Positions 25,201-33,156 of a stretch of 64,000 bases of DNA are shown piece by piece (position 1 is the first letter of the stretch; every line of letters begins with the position of its first letter). The stretch comes from Kribbella antibiotica (GTDB lineage Bacteria > Actinomycetota > Actinomycetes > Propionibacteriales > Kribbellaceae), in NCBI RefSeq assembly GCF_004349055.1, contig NZ_SMKX01000001.1:62001-126000 (forward strand), in the 5' to 3' direction. The position numbers and the translations under genes are program-made. The notes under the pieces were generated by a model. That model had not been told where the DNA came from and did no database searches. It saw nothing but the letters and a program-made list of their open reading frames with translations.

Positions 25201-25428
25201 GTCCGTTCGGCGCGTGGGCTTGCCATGGCGACGAAGAACCAGCTCCGGCGCTCCGGGCTCGAAGAGCACGTACCCGAACACCGGACCCGAGTGGCGATGC
25301 GCCCCCTCACCCGCGTCACCGGGCGGAAGCTCGATCACCTGCCCGGCTACCCGGTCCCGGATCTGCCGATCAGCCTCGCGAACAGCTACGACCTGCTCAT
25401 CCACCTGAACCAGGTCTCGGCCGTGCAC
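25192..25428 (-). pseudogene. Cupin-domain fragment
   Basis: The minus-strand frame includes VIELPPGDAGEGAHRHSG and GPVFGYVLFEPGAPELVL. These look like the metal-binding strand of small cupins (PPGxxGxxHxHxGPVFGYV). Only about 78 residues are open; the normal second cupin motif is missing and the frame runs into the hairpin region. There is no good start signal. I read it as the remnant of a truncated cupin gene, with low certainty. Confidence 0.4.
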
Positions 25429-25452
25429 CTGCGCTGATTCCGCAGTGAGCTG

Positions 25453-26016
25453 TCAGATCCCGATCAGTCGCTCTAGCCGCTCGGCGGCCGCTGCCAGGCA
25501 GGTCTCGATCGGCTGTCGGCCGGCTTCGTCGACCCACTGGGTGAATGCCTGCTGGAAGACTGCTGTCCCTGCGTGGGCGAGTAGCGTTGCGTCGGCCGAC
25601 GGTACGGCGCGCTGCTCGAGAGCCGTCTGGATCGCTAGCGCGATGGCCGCCGACTTGGTCCGCTCGCGTTCCCGTAGTTCCGGACTGGCCTGGATGACCT
25701 CCCGGCGTCGTACGGCGTCCGTGGCGTGCTCGACCAGGAGCGCACCGACCGAGTCCAACGCGGCCAGAACCGTAGGCCAGGGCGCGACGTCCGGACTGAC
25801 TGCCGCGAACGCCTGGCCGACAGCCGCCGGCAGTTGCTCTGAACCCGCGAAGAGGACCTCGCGCTTATCGGGGAAGTAGCGGAAGAACGAGCGCCGTGCG
25901 AGCCCGGCCCGCTCAGCGATCTGGGCCGCCGTCACGTTCTCGAAGCCGTGCTCCTGGAAGAGCTCGAGCGCGGCCGCCCGCAGCCGGCCTTCTGCGTCCG
26001 GATCCCATCGCGCCAT
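25453..26016 (-). CDS. TetR-family transcriptional regulator
   Basis: A 187-aa regulator. The N-terminal DNA-binding helix-turn-helix reads LELFQEHGFENVTAAQIAER and continues AGLARRSFFRYFPDKREVLF, the classic TetR pattern. The C-terminal ligand-binding part is all helical. It is divergent from the oxidoreductase gene, and two TetR-type palindromes fill the 80 bases between them. It therefore most likely represses itself and that gene. The inducer is unknown. Confidence 0.92.
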   Translation of the reverse strand: MARWDPDAEGRLRAAALELFQEHGFENVTAAQIAERAGLARRSFFRYFPDKREVLFAGSEQLPAAVGQAFAAVSPDVAPWPTVLAALDSVGALLVEHATDAVRRREVIQASPELRERERTKSAAIALAIQTALEQRAVPSADATLLAHAGTAVFQQAFTQWVDEAGRQPIETCLAAAAERLERLIGI

Positions 26017-26034
26017 AACGGCAGCCTACCAGTG

Positions 26035-26076
26035 ATGGCACTGAGTGCTATGGTGGGTGAAAGCACTCAGTGTCAT
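26035..26076. promoter_or_regulatory. Paired TetR operators in the divergent promoter
   Basis: ATGGCACTGAGTGCTAT (26035-26051) and AAGCACTCAGTGTCAT (26061-26076) are each palindromic around CACT-AGTG and are also mirror images of each other (CACTGAGTGCT / AGCACTCAGTG). They lie between the divergent TetR and oxidoreductase genes. Confidence 0.7.
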
Positions 26077-26096
26077 CACTCAGTAGGAGGCTCTCC

Positions 26097-27161
26097 ATGT
26101 CCGATCAGATCTGGCTGCTCGGAGCGACCGGGCGCACCGGTACGGCGATCGGCGCCCGGCTGGTCGCCGCGGGCCGTACCCCTGTCCTCGTCGGCCGGAA
26201 CGCCGACCGCCTTCGAGCGGCCGCGAGCGAGATGGGCATCGATGACCCGCAACTCGTGGTCGAGGCCTCGATCGAACGCATCGTGCAGGTGATCCGCGAG
26301 CAGCGGCCGGCTGTCGTGGTGAACACGATCGGCGGCTACGCCGAGACCGCAACCACGATCGCCCGGGCCTGCCTGCCCGGCGGCCACTACGTCGACCTGG
26401 CCAACGAGTTGGGGGCCATCCCGCGCTTGCTCGAGCTCAGCGATGAGGCCGCAGACAACGGCAGCACCTTCGTGACCGGCGCCGGCTTCGGTGTTCTCGG
26501 TACGCAGGCTGTGGTGGCCAAACTCTGCGAAGGGCAGCCGACGCCGAGCGCCGTACGGGTGGATGCGATGGCATCGTTCGCCATGGAAGCCGGTCCGCTC
26601 GGCACCGCCCTGGCCGAATCGATCGTCAGTGGCCTGACCACCGGCGGTCTCCGCTATCAAGGTGGCCGCCTCGTGAAGGCACGGCTCGCCTCAGAGGCGC
26701 AGCAGTTCAACCTCCCCGACGGCGAGACCGCCTCGACCGTCCTGGTGCCGACCGGTGACCTTCTGGCTGCTCAGCAAGCCAGCAACGCTCCTGCAGTCGT
26801 CTCTGCCAACGCATTGCTGCCAGGCGGCGCAGTCCGGCACCTGCTCCCGCTCATCGGGGGGCTCCTCGCTATCCCCGCCCTGCGTCGACTCGCGGTCCGA
26901 CGGCTGGCCGCAGTCACTACGAAGGCGGCGCCTCGTGCTCGTGAACACTCCTGGGGTCACGCGGTCGTTACCTGGCCGGACGGTACGACGCGCGCCGGCT
27001 GGCTGCGCTGTGACGACGCCATGGATTTCACCTGCGCCGTCAGCACCGAAGCTGCCCTCGCGCTGGCGCGCGGCGAAGCCAAACCCGGCGCGCATACCCC
27101 GGTGTTGGCCTTCGGTGCGGACCTCGCCGTAGCGGCCGGCGCGACGTTCATCCTGGAGTAG
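26097..27161 (+). CDS. Saccharopine dehydrogenase-like NAD(P)-binding oxidoreductase
   Basis: A 354-aa protein whose N-terminus is a Rossmann fold: IWLLGATGRTGTAIGARLV, then PVLVGRNADRLRAAASEMG. The sequence VVNTIGGYAETATTIARACL with GGHYVDLANELGAIPRLLEL matches the trans-acting enoyl reductase/saccharopine dehydrogenase-like group, whose reactions vary. AGGAGG at 26085-26090 lies 6 bases before ATG 26097. The gene is under the paired TetR operators. No partner enzyme adjoins, so the substrate cannot be named. Confidence 0.85.
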   Translation: MSDQIWLLGATGRTGTAIGARLVAAGRTPVLVGRNADRLRAAASEMGIDDPQLVVEASIERIVQVIREQRPAVVVNTIGGYAETATTIARACLPGGHYVDLANELGAIPRLLELSDEAADNGSTFVTGAGFGVLGTQAVVAKLCEGQPTPSAVRVDAMASFAMEAGPLGTALAESIVSGLTTGGLRYQGGRLVKARLASEAQQFNLPDGETASTVLVPTGDLLAAQQASNAPAVVSANALLPGGAVRHLLPLIGGLLAIPALRRLAVRRLAAVTTKAAPRAREHSWGHAVVTWPDGTTRAGWLRCDDAMDFTCAVSTEAALALARGEAKPGAHTPVLAFGADLAVAAGATFILE

Positions 27162-27175
27162 TCGCCACCATCAAG

Positions 27176-27191
27176 TAGGAAGTAGTTCCTA
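27176..27191. promoter_or_regulatory. Inverted repeat TAGGAA-4-TTCCTA
   Basis: A perfect 6+6 inverted repeat 64-79 bases upstream of the SnoaL-like gene. A similar inverted pair (TTACCTA / TAGGAA) is found at 28629-28645 on the other side of the AraC gene. A shared regulator is possible but the motif is short. Confidence 0.3.
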
Positions 27192-27254
27192 GGAGTACTG
27201 CACCCTGGAAGTCCCGTCCTGTCTGCCGGGCCCCAGCATCGGCATGATTGGGGT

Positions 27255-27617
27255 GTGATCTCCGAACTGCAGGTGACGAAATGGGTCAAGCGCTATGTCG
27301 AGGCCTGGCGAAGCGGTGAGGCGAAGGACGTCGCGGCGCTGTTCACAGCGGATGCGGAGTATCACGAGCAGCCGTATGTCACCGACTGGATCGGCCGGCC
27401 CGCGATTGTCGAAGGCTGGCTGTCGCGCGAGGACTGGCAGCAGGGCGGCTGGGAGTTCGAGTGGTCGATCCTGGCGATCAACGGTGACACGGCCGCTATC
27501 GAAGGCACCGGGACCTATGCCGAGCTCGGAACCTTCGCCAATCTGTGGACGGTGACTCTCGACGGTCGCGGCAAGTGCGGCATGTTCCGGATGTGGAACA
27601 CCCAGGTGGAGAACTGA
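27255..27617 (+). CDS. NTF2/SnoaL-like small protein
   Basis: A 120-aa protein with the start VKRYVEAWRSGEAKDVAALF and TADAEYHEQPYV, the usual opening of nuclear transport factor 2-like (SnoaL) folds, followed by alternating beta strands (WEFEWSILAINGDTAAIEG). Members are small ketosteroid-isomerase-like enzymes or binding proteins; the activity cannot be read from the sequence. GTG 27255 is the chosen start (GTG 27253 is out of frame). It is convergent with the AraC gene, whose stop is adjacent. Confidence 0.8.
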   Translation: MISELQVTKWVKRYVEAWRSGEAKDVAALFTADAEYHEQPYVTDWIGRPAIVEGWLSREDWQQGGWEFEWSILAINGDTAAIEGTGTYAELGTFANLWTVTLDGRGKCGMFRMWNTQVEN

Positions 27618-28559
27618 TCAGCCGGTACGGCGCCAGACCGACGGGCTGACACCGTGGATGCGTTTGAAGGCGACGCTGAAGGCAAAGGTGTCGTGGTACC
27701 CGACCTTGTGCGCGATGGCGGCGATCGTCGAGTCGGTGTCGCGCAGAAGATCCGCGCCCAGCGTCATCCGCCAGCCGGTGAGGTAGGTGAGCGGCGGTTC
27801 GCCGACCAGTTTGCTGAAGCGTGCGGAGAAGGCGGCGCGGGAGAGGCCGACTTTGTCGGCGAGGTTCGAGACCGTCCACCGGTACGACGGATCTTCGTGG
27901 AGCAGGCGTAGTGCTTCGCCGATGGGTGCGTCGGCCAGGGCGCGATACCAGGCGGGCGGCGTCGCGTCGGGCTTGGCCCACCAGGCGCGGAGCGAGACCA
28001 CCAAGACCAGATCGAGCAGCCGAGCGAGGATGGCATCCTGCCCGGGCTCGTCGGAGCCGGTCTCGGTGGTGAGTAAATCCAGTACTGCCTGGGTCCGCGG
28101 ACCCGCTGGGATGATCGCCACCGGCGGGAGCATCTCGAGTAGGCGGTCGCTGAGGCCGTCGCGGAGCTGGTAGGCACTCCACAGCATGGTGGTCGCGCCC
28201 GGCAGACCGCCGTCCCCGCAGGTGCGGGCAGGGAGATCGGGGCCGGCCGTCGCTTCCTCGCCGGTCTTCAGGAAGTACGGCTTCCCCTGCTGGAACACGA
28301 CTTCGGGTTGGGTGGAAGGGCTGTCGCCGATGGTGTAGCGACTCGTTCCACTGATCAACGCGATGTCGCCCGCTGCGAGGCTGTACGGCGTTCCGTCGGC
28401 GTCGTCGATCCGGATCGAGACCGGGCCGCCGAGCGCAGCCACGACCGTGAGGCTCGGTGCGTCGGCGAAGGTCATCGCCCACGGCGGCTGCCGGATCAAC
28501 TGCCGGACCGTGGCGGTACCGGCTCCGGCGCGTTCCAGCACATCACTCAGGACGTCCAT
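27618..28559 (-). CDS. AraC-family regulator with cupin sensor
   Basis: A 313-aa regulator. The N-terminal part is a cupin_6-like sensor (PPWAMTFADAPSLTVVAALG, SLAAGDIALISG). The C-terminal AraC domain has two helix-turn-helix motifs: NLADKVGLSRAAFSARFSKL and IAAIAHKVGYHDTFAFSVAF, ending FKRIHGVSPSVWRR. I start at ATG 28559; ATG 28568 is an alternative. It is divergent from the cupin gene at 28693 across a 133-base spacer, the typical position for a regulator of that gene. The effector is unknown. Confidence 0.92.
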   Translation of the reverse strand: MDVLSDVLERAGAGTATVRQLIRQPPWAMTFADAPSLTVVAALGGPVSIRIDDADGTPYSLAAGDIALISGTSRYTIGDSPSTQPEVVFQQGKPYFLKTGEEATAGPDLPARTCGDGGLPGATTMLWSAYQLRDGLSDRLLEMLPPVAIIPAGPRTQAVLDLLTTETGSDEPGQDAILARLLDLVLVVSLRAWWAKPDATPPAWYRALADAPIGEALRLLHEDPSYRWTVSNLADKVGLSRAAFSARFSKLVGEPPLTYLTGWRMTLGADLLRDTDSTIAAIAHKVGYHDTFAFSVAFKRIHGVSPSVWRRTG

Positions 28560-28628
28560 ACTCTCCACGGTAGACGATCACAAAGGTATCCCCGACGATG
28601 TCCCATGGATCATCTCGGTCGGTCGCAG

Positions 28629-28645
28629 TTACCTAGAGATAGGAA
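28629..28645. promoter_or_regulatory. Inverted TTACCTA / TAGGAA motif
   Basis: Inverted motif in the spacer between the AraC gene and the cupin gene, 48-64 bases before the cupin start. It resembles the inverted repeat at 27176-27191. Confidence 0.3.
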
Positions 28646-28692
28646 GAACTTTCTGATCCTCGGCAGTACCGAACAAACCATGGAGGTCTGAC

Positions 28693-29169
28693 ATGTCCGA
28701 ATCCGCACCGGCCACAGCACAGCAGGACGGCTATCGAGTGGTCGATACCAGCGAGACCGCCGGGGGCCTGTCGACGATCGGCAAGGATCGTTTCGTGCCG
28801 GTCAACCGGGTCCCGGACGGCCGCGGCCTCGCTCGCCTCTGGGAGGCCGACGGGGTGCTGTTCGGTCCTGCCCCGGACAGCTCGGTGGAGTCGCCGCTGT
28901 TCCCGACGGCTGCCGGGGTGCGGTTCTGGACCGTCACCGTTCCCCCCGAGGCCCCCGGCACGCCGCTACCCGCGGAGTTCCACAGCACCGAGACGCTCGA
29001 CGTCGGCATCGTGCTGTCCGGAAGGATCGTGCTCGAGATGGAGGACGGCACCTCGACCGAACTGTCGGCGGGCCAGGCGTTCGCCCAGCAGGGCACACCG
29101 CACAACTGGCGGAACCCGCACACCGAGGATGCCGTCATCGCCGTCGTCATGATGGGCTGGGATCGCTAG
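28693..29169 (+). CDS. Cupin-domain protein
   Basis: A 158-aa protein with a single cupin barrel in its second half. Motif 1 reads AEFHSTETLDVGIVLSG (His, Glu ligands) and motif 2 AQQGTPHNWRNP with the final His. The N-terminal half has FRVV-type strands and a loop that resembles other small cupins found with aromatic catabolism. A GGAGG site lies 6 bases before the ATG. It is divergent from the AraC regulator and convergent with the EthD gene, sharing the last 4 bases. The enzymatic role, if any, is not evident. Confidence 0.85.
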   Translation: MSESAPATAQQDGYRVVDTSETAGGLSTIGKDRFVPVNRVPDGRGLARLWEADGVLFGPAPDSSVESPLFPTAAGVRFWTVTVPPEAPGTPLPAEFHSTETLDVGIVLSGRIVLEMEDGTSTELSAGQAFAQQGTPHNWRNPHTEDAVIAVVMMGWDR

Positions 29170-29498
29170 ATGAGCTGGTTGATCTCCTCGACCACCGCGG
29201 AGTGGATGCCCACCGAGGTCTCGCGCATGTAGGCCGCCCGCAGTTCGTGAGCCTTCTGGTAGCTCTCGGACTGCAGGGCCTCGTGCATCTGCTCGACCGA
29301 GTCGAAGCTGATCTGCACGATCGCGTCGATCGGATCCTCGGCGTCGTCGATCGCGAGGTCGGCCAGGAAGTACTGGATGTAGGCCCTGGTCTGGGGGAGT
29401 GCCTGGTACGTCGGGCCGTAGTCGTCCTTCATGAAGCGCCGGAATTCGGCGGTCTCGATCTCGGGCTTCTTCCGGATCACGGTCAGTAAGGTGTGCAC
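29166..29498 (-). CDS. EthD-domain protein
   Basis: A 110-aa dimeric alpha-beta barrel protein of the EthD family: LLTVIRKKPEIETAEFRRFM, PQTRAYIQYF and AIVQISFDSVEQMHEAL. EthD-like proteins act in ring cleavage or degradation pathways, often as small isomerases or lyases. I place the start at GTG 29498, just 5 bases after the fumarylacetoacetase stop; the longer frame to 29735 lies inside that gene and has arginine-rich, non-natural sequence. It is the fourth and last gene of the MFS - cyclase - fumarylacetoacetase - EthD operon. Confidence 0.82.
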   Translation of the reverse strand: MHTLLTVIRKKPEIETAEFRRFMKDDYGPTYQALPQTRAYIQYFLADLAIDDAEDPIDAIVQISFDSVEQMHEALQSESYQKAHELRAAYMRETSVGIHSAVVEEINQLI

Positions 29499-29502
29499 GC
29501 TC

Positions 29503-30447
29503 TTAGTCTGCTCCTTGGCTGCGGCGGCGGGCTTTCGGGACCGGGTGGATCGGGTCGCCGGGGGCGACGGTGTTCTCGAGGGTGCCGAGGCCTTCGACCT
29601 CGATGGTGACGGTGTCGCCGATCGCGAGGGGCGCGGGCACTCGCTCGCCGCCGTTGCGGCCCCACAATTCAACCAGGCAACCGCTTCCGCAGGTGCCGGA
29701 GCCGAGGATGTCACCAGGCCGTACGACGGTTCCACGGCTGGCGTAGGCGATCATCTCGGGGAACGACCAGGCTGCGTTGGCGAGTGAGTCCTTGCCGATC
29801 GCGGTGCCGTTGATCGAGACCGAGAGTGCGAGATCGAAGCGATCGCCTTGCCGGTAAGGCTCGAGCTCGTCCGGGGTGACCAGGTAGGGGCCGAGGGTGG
29901 AGGCGGTGTCCTTGCCCTTGGCTGGGCCGAGGCCGATGCGCATCTCGTGGATCTGGATGTCGCGGGCCGACCAGTCGTTGAAGATGCTGTAGCCGGCGAT
30001 GTGTTTCCCGGCCTCCTCGACGGGCAGGTTGCGGCCCTCGGTGCCGATGATCGCGGCGACCTCCAACTCGAAGTCGAACAGGTTGCAGCCGGGCGGCAAC
30101 GGAACCGGCTGCCGCGGGCCGATCAGGCTGTAGGGGTTGGTGAAGTAGAAGGTCGGGATGTCGTACCACTCGGGGACGACGGCCGGCTCGCGGATCCCCT
30201 TGAAAGATCCTTCGACGTGCTGTTCGAAGATCATGAAGTCGCGGATCGACGATGCCTTGATCGGTGGCAGCAGAGTCTGCTCATCCAGTACGACGGGTGC
30301 GGCACAACGGGTCAACACTTCCTGCTCACTCGGTTTCGCGGCCAGTACGTCGTACAGGTCGGTGCCGGCGGGGAGTGGGTGCAACCGGTCGTCGTGGACG
30401 AGTGCCTGCCGGTACTGCCCGTCCAGTTGCAGTGCTGCGAATTTCAC
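29503..30447 (-). CDS. Fumarylacetoacetate hydrolase family protein
   Basis: A 314-aa protein with a short N-terminal domain and the FAH barrel. Metal ligands are visible in DFELEVAAIIG (two acidic residues) and FNDWSARDIQIHEM (Asp). KGKDTASTLGPYLVTPDEL is the conserved KxxDTFxPxGP-like segment, and GTVVRPGDILGSGTCGSG closes the site. Members hydrolyse C-C bonds of acylpyruvates or decarboxylate/isomerise ring-fission products. GTG 30447 overlaps the stop of the cyclase gene by 4 bases (GTGA). The upstream extension to 30945 is the antiparallel shadow of that gene. Confidence 0.9.
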   Translation of the reverse strand: MKFAALQLDGQYRQALVHDDRLHPLPAGTDLYDVLAAKPSEQEVLTRCAAPVVLDEQTLLPPIKASSIRDFMIFEQHVEGSFKGIREPAVVPEWYDIPTFYFTNPYSLIGPRQPVPLPPGCNLFDFELEVAAIIGTEGRNLPVEEAGKHIAGYSIFNDWSARDIQIHEMRIGLGPAKGKDTASTLGPYLVTPDELEPYRQGDRFDLALSVSINGTAIGKDSLANAAWSFPEMIAYASRGTVVRPGDILGSGTCGSGCLVELWGRNGGERVPAPLAIGDTVTIEVEGLGTLENTVAPGDPIHPVPKARRRSQGAD

Positions 30448-31232
30448 GAGTTCTCCTCGGGGGTGTCGATGATGGCCACGGCGCGGGTCCAGCCTGCGGA
30501 GGCGGCGTGGATCTTGTGCGGGAAGCAGGAGATCTTGAAGCCGGTGGCGGGCAGGGCTTCGAGGTTGTGCAGTTTCTCGATGTGGCAGTAGCCGATCTCG
30601 CGGCCGGCCTTGTGGCCTTCCCAGATCAGCGAGCCATCGCCGGTCTCGGCGTACTTGCGGGCTGTGTGCACGAACGGCGCGTCCCAGCTCCAGGCGTCCG
30701 TGCCAGTGACCCGAACCCCCTGCTCCAGCAGGTGAATCGTGGCGTCGCGGCCCATCCCGCAACCACGTGCGAGGTAGTCGTCTTCGCCGTACCGGATGCC
30801 CGCGGCGGTGTTGATGACGACGATCTCGAGTGGGCTGAGGGTGTGCCCGATCCGCTTGAGCTCCAGATCGATGTCGTCGGGCGTGACCACGTAGCCGTCG
30901 GGCAGGTCCCGGAAGTCGAGCTTCACACCGGGCTGGAAGAACCACTCGAGGGGGACCTCGTCGATGGTGATGGCACGCTGGCCATTGTCCATCGTGGAGG
31001 CATAGTGGTACGGCGCGTCGACGTGGGTGCCGGTGTGGGTGGTCAGGTGGATCCGTTCGATCGCCCAGCCCTCACCGTCGGGCAGGACCTCGAGGCCGGC
31101 GCCGGGAAAGTGCGTGAGCATCTCGGCTGCGCTGTCGTGGTGGTTGATGTATTCGATCTCCGGAGTGTTACCGGGCGGGTCGGAGGCGATCCCGGACATC
31201 AGCGGCACGGAGATGTCGATGAACGTGGTCAT
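30444..31232 (-). CDS. Cyclase/metal-dependent hydrolase, kynurenine formamidase-like
   Basis: A 262-aa protein of the cyclase family (PF04199). The metal-binding motif reads HTGTHVDAPYHY (HxGTHxDxPxH) at about residues 65-76. MTTFIDISVPLMSGIASDPP opens the protein and FPHKIHAASAGWTRAVAIID closes the fold. Members hydrolyse N-formylkynurenine, isatin or similar amides and lactones. ATG 31232 overlaps the MFS stop by 4 bases (ATGA); residues before it in the open frame are not protein-like. The context with a fumarylacetoacetase suggests an aromatic or isatin-like catabolic route (inference). Confidence 0.9.
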   Translation of the reverse strand: MTTFIDISVPLMSGIASDPPGNTPEIEYINHHDSAAEMLTHFPGAGLEVLPDGEGWAIERIHLTTHTGTHVDAPYHYASTMDNGQRAITIDEVPLEWFFQPGVKLDFRDLPDGYVVTPDDIDLELKRIGHTLSPLEIVVINTAAGIRYGEDDYLARGCGMGRDATIHLLEQGVRVTGTDAWSWDAPFVHTARKYAETGDGSLIWEGHKAGREIGYCHIEKLHNLEALPATGFKISCFPHKIHAASAGWTRAVAIIDTPEENS

Positions 31233-32431
31233 GAGGCCCCTTCGAGCGCCGGCTGTGCGGGAACGCGCGCCGGGTTGCTCAGGTTGGGCAGCGCTGTCAT
31301 CACGAGTGCGCCGCAGAGGAAGATCCCGGCGCACAACAAGAGTCCGGTACCGAGACCCGCGCCGGTGGCCAACGCGCCCAAGGCGAAGGGGGCGAAGGCG
31401 GAGACGCCGCGTCCGACATTGAAGCAGAAGCCCGCGCCGGTCGCCCGGACCCTGGTCGGGTAGAGCTCGCCGAGGTAGGCGCCGAAGATTCCGCTGAAGG
31501 CGGCGAAGAACGCGAACAGCGGCCCGAGCCACAACAGCGCCGTACGGTCTGCTGCGACGACGTACAGCGGCAAGGTCAATCCGACTCCCAGGAGCGACAG
31601 GACGAGTGCGTACTTCCGGCCGATCCGGTCAGCGATCAACCCGAACACGTTGTAGCCAACGAACATGCCGAGGTTGAGGACCGTCATGAACAGTGCGACG
31701 GTCGCGGTCGAGATACCGCGGTCGGAGTGCAGGTACGTCGGCAACCAGGTCGACGCGCCCCACCAGCCGAACAGGGCCAGCGACGCGACCGCCGTACCGA
31801 GCAGGGTCTTGCGGCGAAGGTCGGGGGCGAAGATCTCGGTCACTCGCACCGGTGTGCTCTTCTGCGCGGCCCACTCGGCCGATTCCTTGAAGAAGAAGCC
31901 GATGATCAGCATCGGCACGATCACGCCCGCCCCAGCCAGGAAGAACAGCAGTCGCCAGTCGGGCAGCAAGGCTCCGGCGACGACTGCCGCGATCGCACCG
32001 CCGGCCGGGAATGAGCTCAGGACGAACGCCGCCGCACGACCGCGTTGGGCAGCTGGCCAGGTCTCGACAACGTACGTCGACACCACACCCCAGACACCAC
32101 CGAGACCGAGCCCGGCCACGAACCGCAGGATCAGGAACACCGTGAAGTTCGGCACCAGGGCGAGCATCGCGGTGAAGACTCCGAAGACCGCCAGCGAGTA
32201 CATCAGTGCTCGCTTGCGGCCGTAGTTGTCGGCGAGCCAGCCGACGGTCAGGCTGCTCACGCCGATACCGAGCAGGGTGGCGGTCGCGAGGAGACCGCCT
32301 TCAGCCTTGGTCAGCCCGAACTCCGTGCGGATGTCGGGCAGGGCGAACGACAGCAGCAGGATCTCCAGGGCGTCGAACATGTAGGCCACGAACGCGCCAC
32401 CCAGCACCACCCATTTACCGGAATCTCTCAT
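31229..32431 (-). CDS. MFS transporter, aromatic acid/metabolite:H+ symporter type
   Basis: A 400-aa permease with 12 predicted helices. The loop 2-3 signature is VGWLADNYGRKRALM, followed by FVAGLGLGGVWGVVSTYVVE and a second-half FGLIADRIGRKYAL. These fit the AAHS or benzoate/4-hydroxybenzoate transporter branch. I start at ATG 32431, which follows a GAAGGGA site; upstream residues to 32515 run into the operators at 32480-32533. It is the first gene of the operon and probably imports the substrate of the following hydrolases. Control by the divergent TetR is very likely. Confidence 0.9.
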   Translation of the reverse strand: MRDSGKWVVLGGAFVAYMFDALEILLLSFALPDIRTEFGLTKAEGGLLATATLLGIGVSSLTVGWLADNYGRKRALMYSLAVFGVFTAMLALVPNFTVFLILRFVAGLGLGGVWGVVSTYVVETWPAAQRGRAAAFVLSSFPAGGAIAAVVAGALLPDWRLLFFLAGAGVIVPMLIIGFFFKESAEWAAQKSTPVRVTEIFAPDLRRKTLLGTAVASLALFGWWGASTWLPTYLHSDRGISTATVALFMTVLNLGMFVGYNVFGLIADRIGRKYALVLSLLGVGLTLPLYVVAADRTALLWLGPLFAFFAAFSGIFGAYLGELYPTRVRATGAGFCFNVGRGVSAFAPFALGALATGAGLGTGLLLCAGIFLCGALVMTALPNLSNPARVPAQPALEGAS

Positions 32432-32479
32432 CCGGACCAGTCCCTTCGGTAAACCCCGTGTTACGGCCCCGAGCTCCAG

Positions 32480-32497
32480 ACTGTACGTACGTTCAGT
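32480..32497. promoter_or_regulatory. TetR operator box 1
   Basis: ACTGTACGTACGTTCAGT is a palindrome (ACTGnACGTACGTnCAGT). Its centre is 36 bases from box 2. It lies 49 bases upstream of the MFS start. Confidence 0.75.
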
Positions 32498-32515
32498 CAG
32501 CTCGGCAAGACCCAA

Positions 32516-32533
32516 ACTGTACGTACGTCCAGT
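32516..32533. promoter_or_regulatory. TetR operator box 2
   Basis: ACTGTACGTACGTCCAGT matches box 1 at 17 of 18 positions. It ends 11 bases before the TetR start codon, so it would also give autorepression. Confidence 0.75.
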
Positions 32534-32544
32534 AAGGTGGGGAG

Positions 32545-33153
32545 ATGACGGAGACTGCCGAGGGTGGGAAGCGGATGACGATCCTGCGCGCCGCGGAGAA
32601 GGTGTTCGCGCAGGACGGCTACCACGGGACGACGATGCGGCGGATCGCGGCCGAGGCCGACGTGAAGTTGTCGCTCGTCGTCTATCACTTCACGTCGAAG
32701 CTGGGGTTGTTCGTCGCGATCTTCGAGCACCGGCAGTACGTCAACGAGCAGCGGCTGGCCCAGTTGCACGCGATCGCGGATCTACAGGCGGACGACGCCG
32801 TCGAGCAGATCGTCCGCGCCTTCGTCGACCCGGTCCTCGCCCTGCACCACGATCCGGACGACGCCTGGTTCGCCAAGCTCGTACTGCGGGAAGCCGGCGA
32901 CCCGTCGAACCAGGACCGGCCGGTGCTCAAGGTGCTGTTCGATCCGATGGCCCGTGAGTTCATCGATGCGCTGCGCGAGGCGCTGCCCGGCAAGCCGGAT
33001 GGGTTCTACCAGTGGGGCTACCTGTTCTCGGTAGGCGCTCTGACCCAGAGCGCCTCCGAGGATCGCGTTGCCAATCTGACCGACAAGACCTACCTGGAGC
33101 AGAAGCACGACCTGCTTCGCTCCTACATCATCGCGGCGCTACGCCACGGCTGA
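32545..33153 (+). CDS. TetR-family regulator of the catabolic operon
   Basis: A 202-aa regulator with ILRAAEKVFAQDGYHGTTMR and the recognition part RIAAEADVKLSLVVYHF. The C-terminal domain carries VRAFVDPVLALHHDPDDAWF and a WGYLFSVGALTQ helix, like the CecR/TetR_C_11 group. It is divergent from the MFS - cyclase - fumarylacetoacetase - EthD operon, with the two near-identical operators between them. Its inducer is probably a substrate or intermediate of that pathway. Confidence 0.93.
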   Translation: MTETAEGGKRMTILRAAEKVFAQDGYHGTTMRRIAAEADVKLSLVVYHFTSKLGLFVAIFEHRQYVNEQRLAQLHAIADLQADDAVEQIVRAFVDPVLALHHDPDDAWFAKLVLREAGDPSNQDRPVLKVLFDPMAREFIDALREALPGKPDGFYQWGYLFSVGALTQSASEDRVANLTDKTYLEQKHDLLRSYIIAALRHG

Positions 33154-33156
33154 CCC

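Noticed and set aside
29499..29735. Longer EthD-family protein starting at 29735
   Set aside because: The extra residues are a Ser/Pro/Arg-rich shadow of the fumarylacetoacetase gene; GTG 29498 fits the family length.
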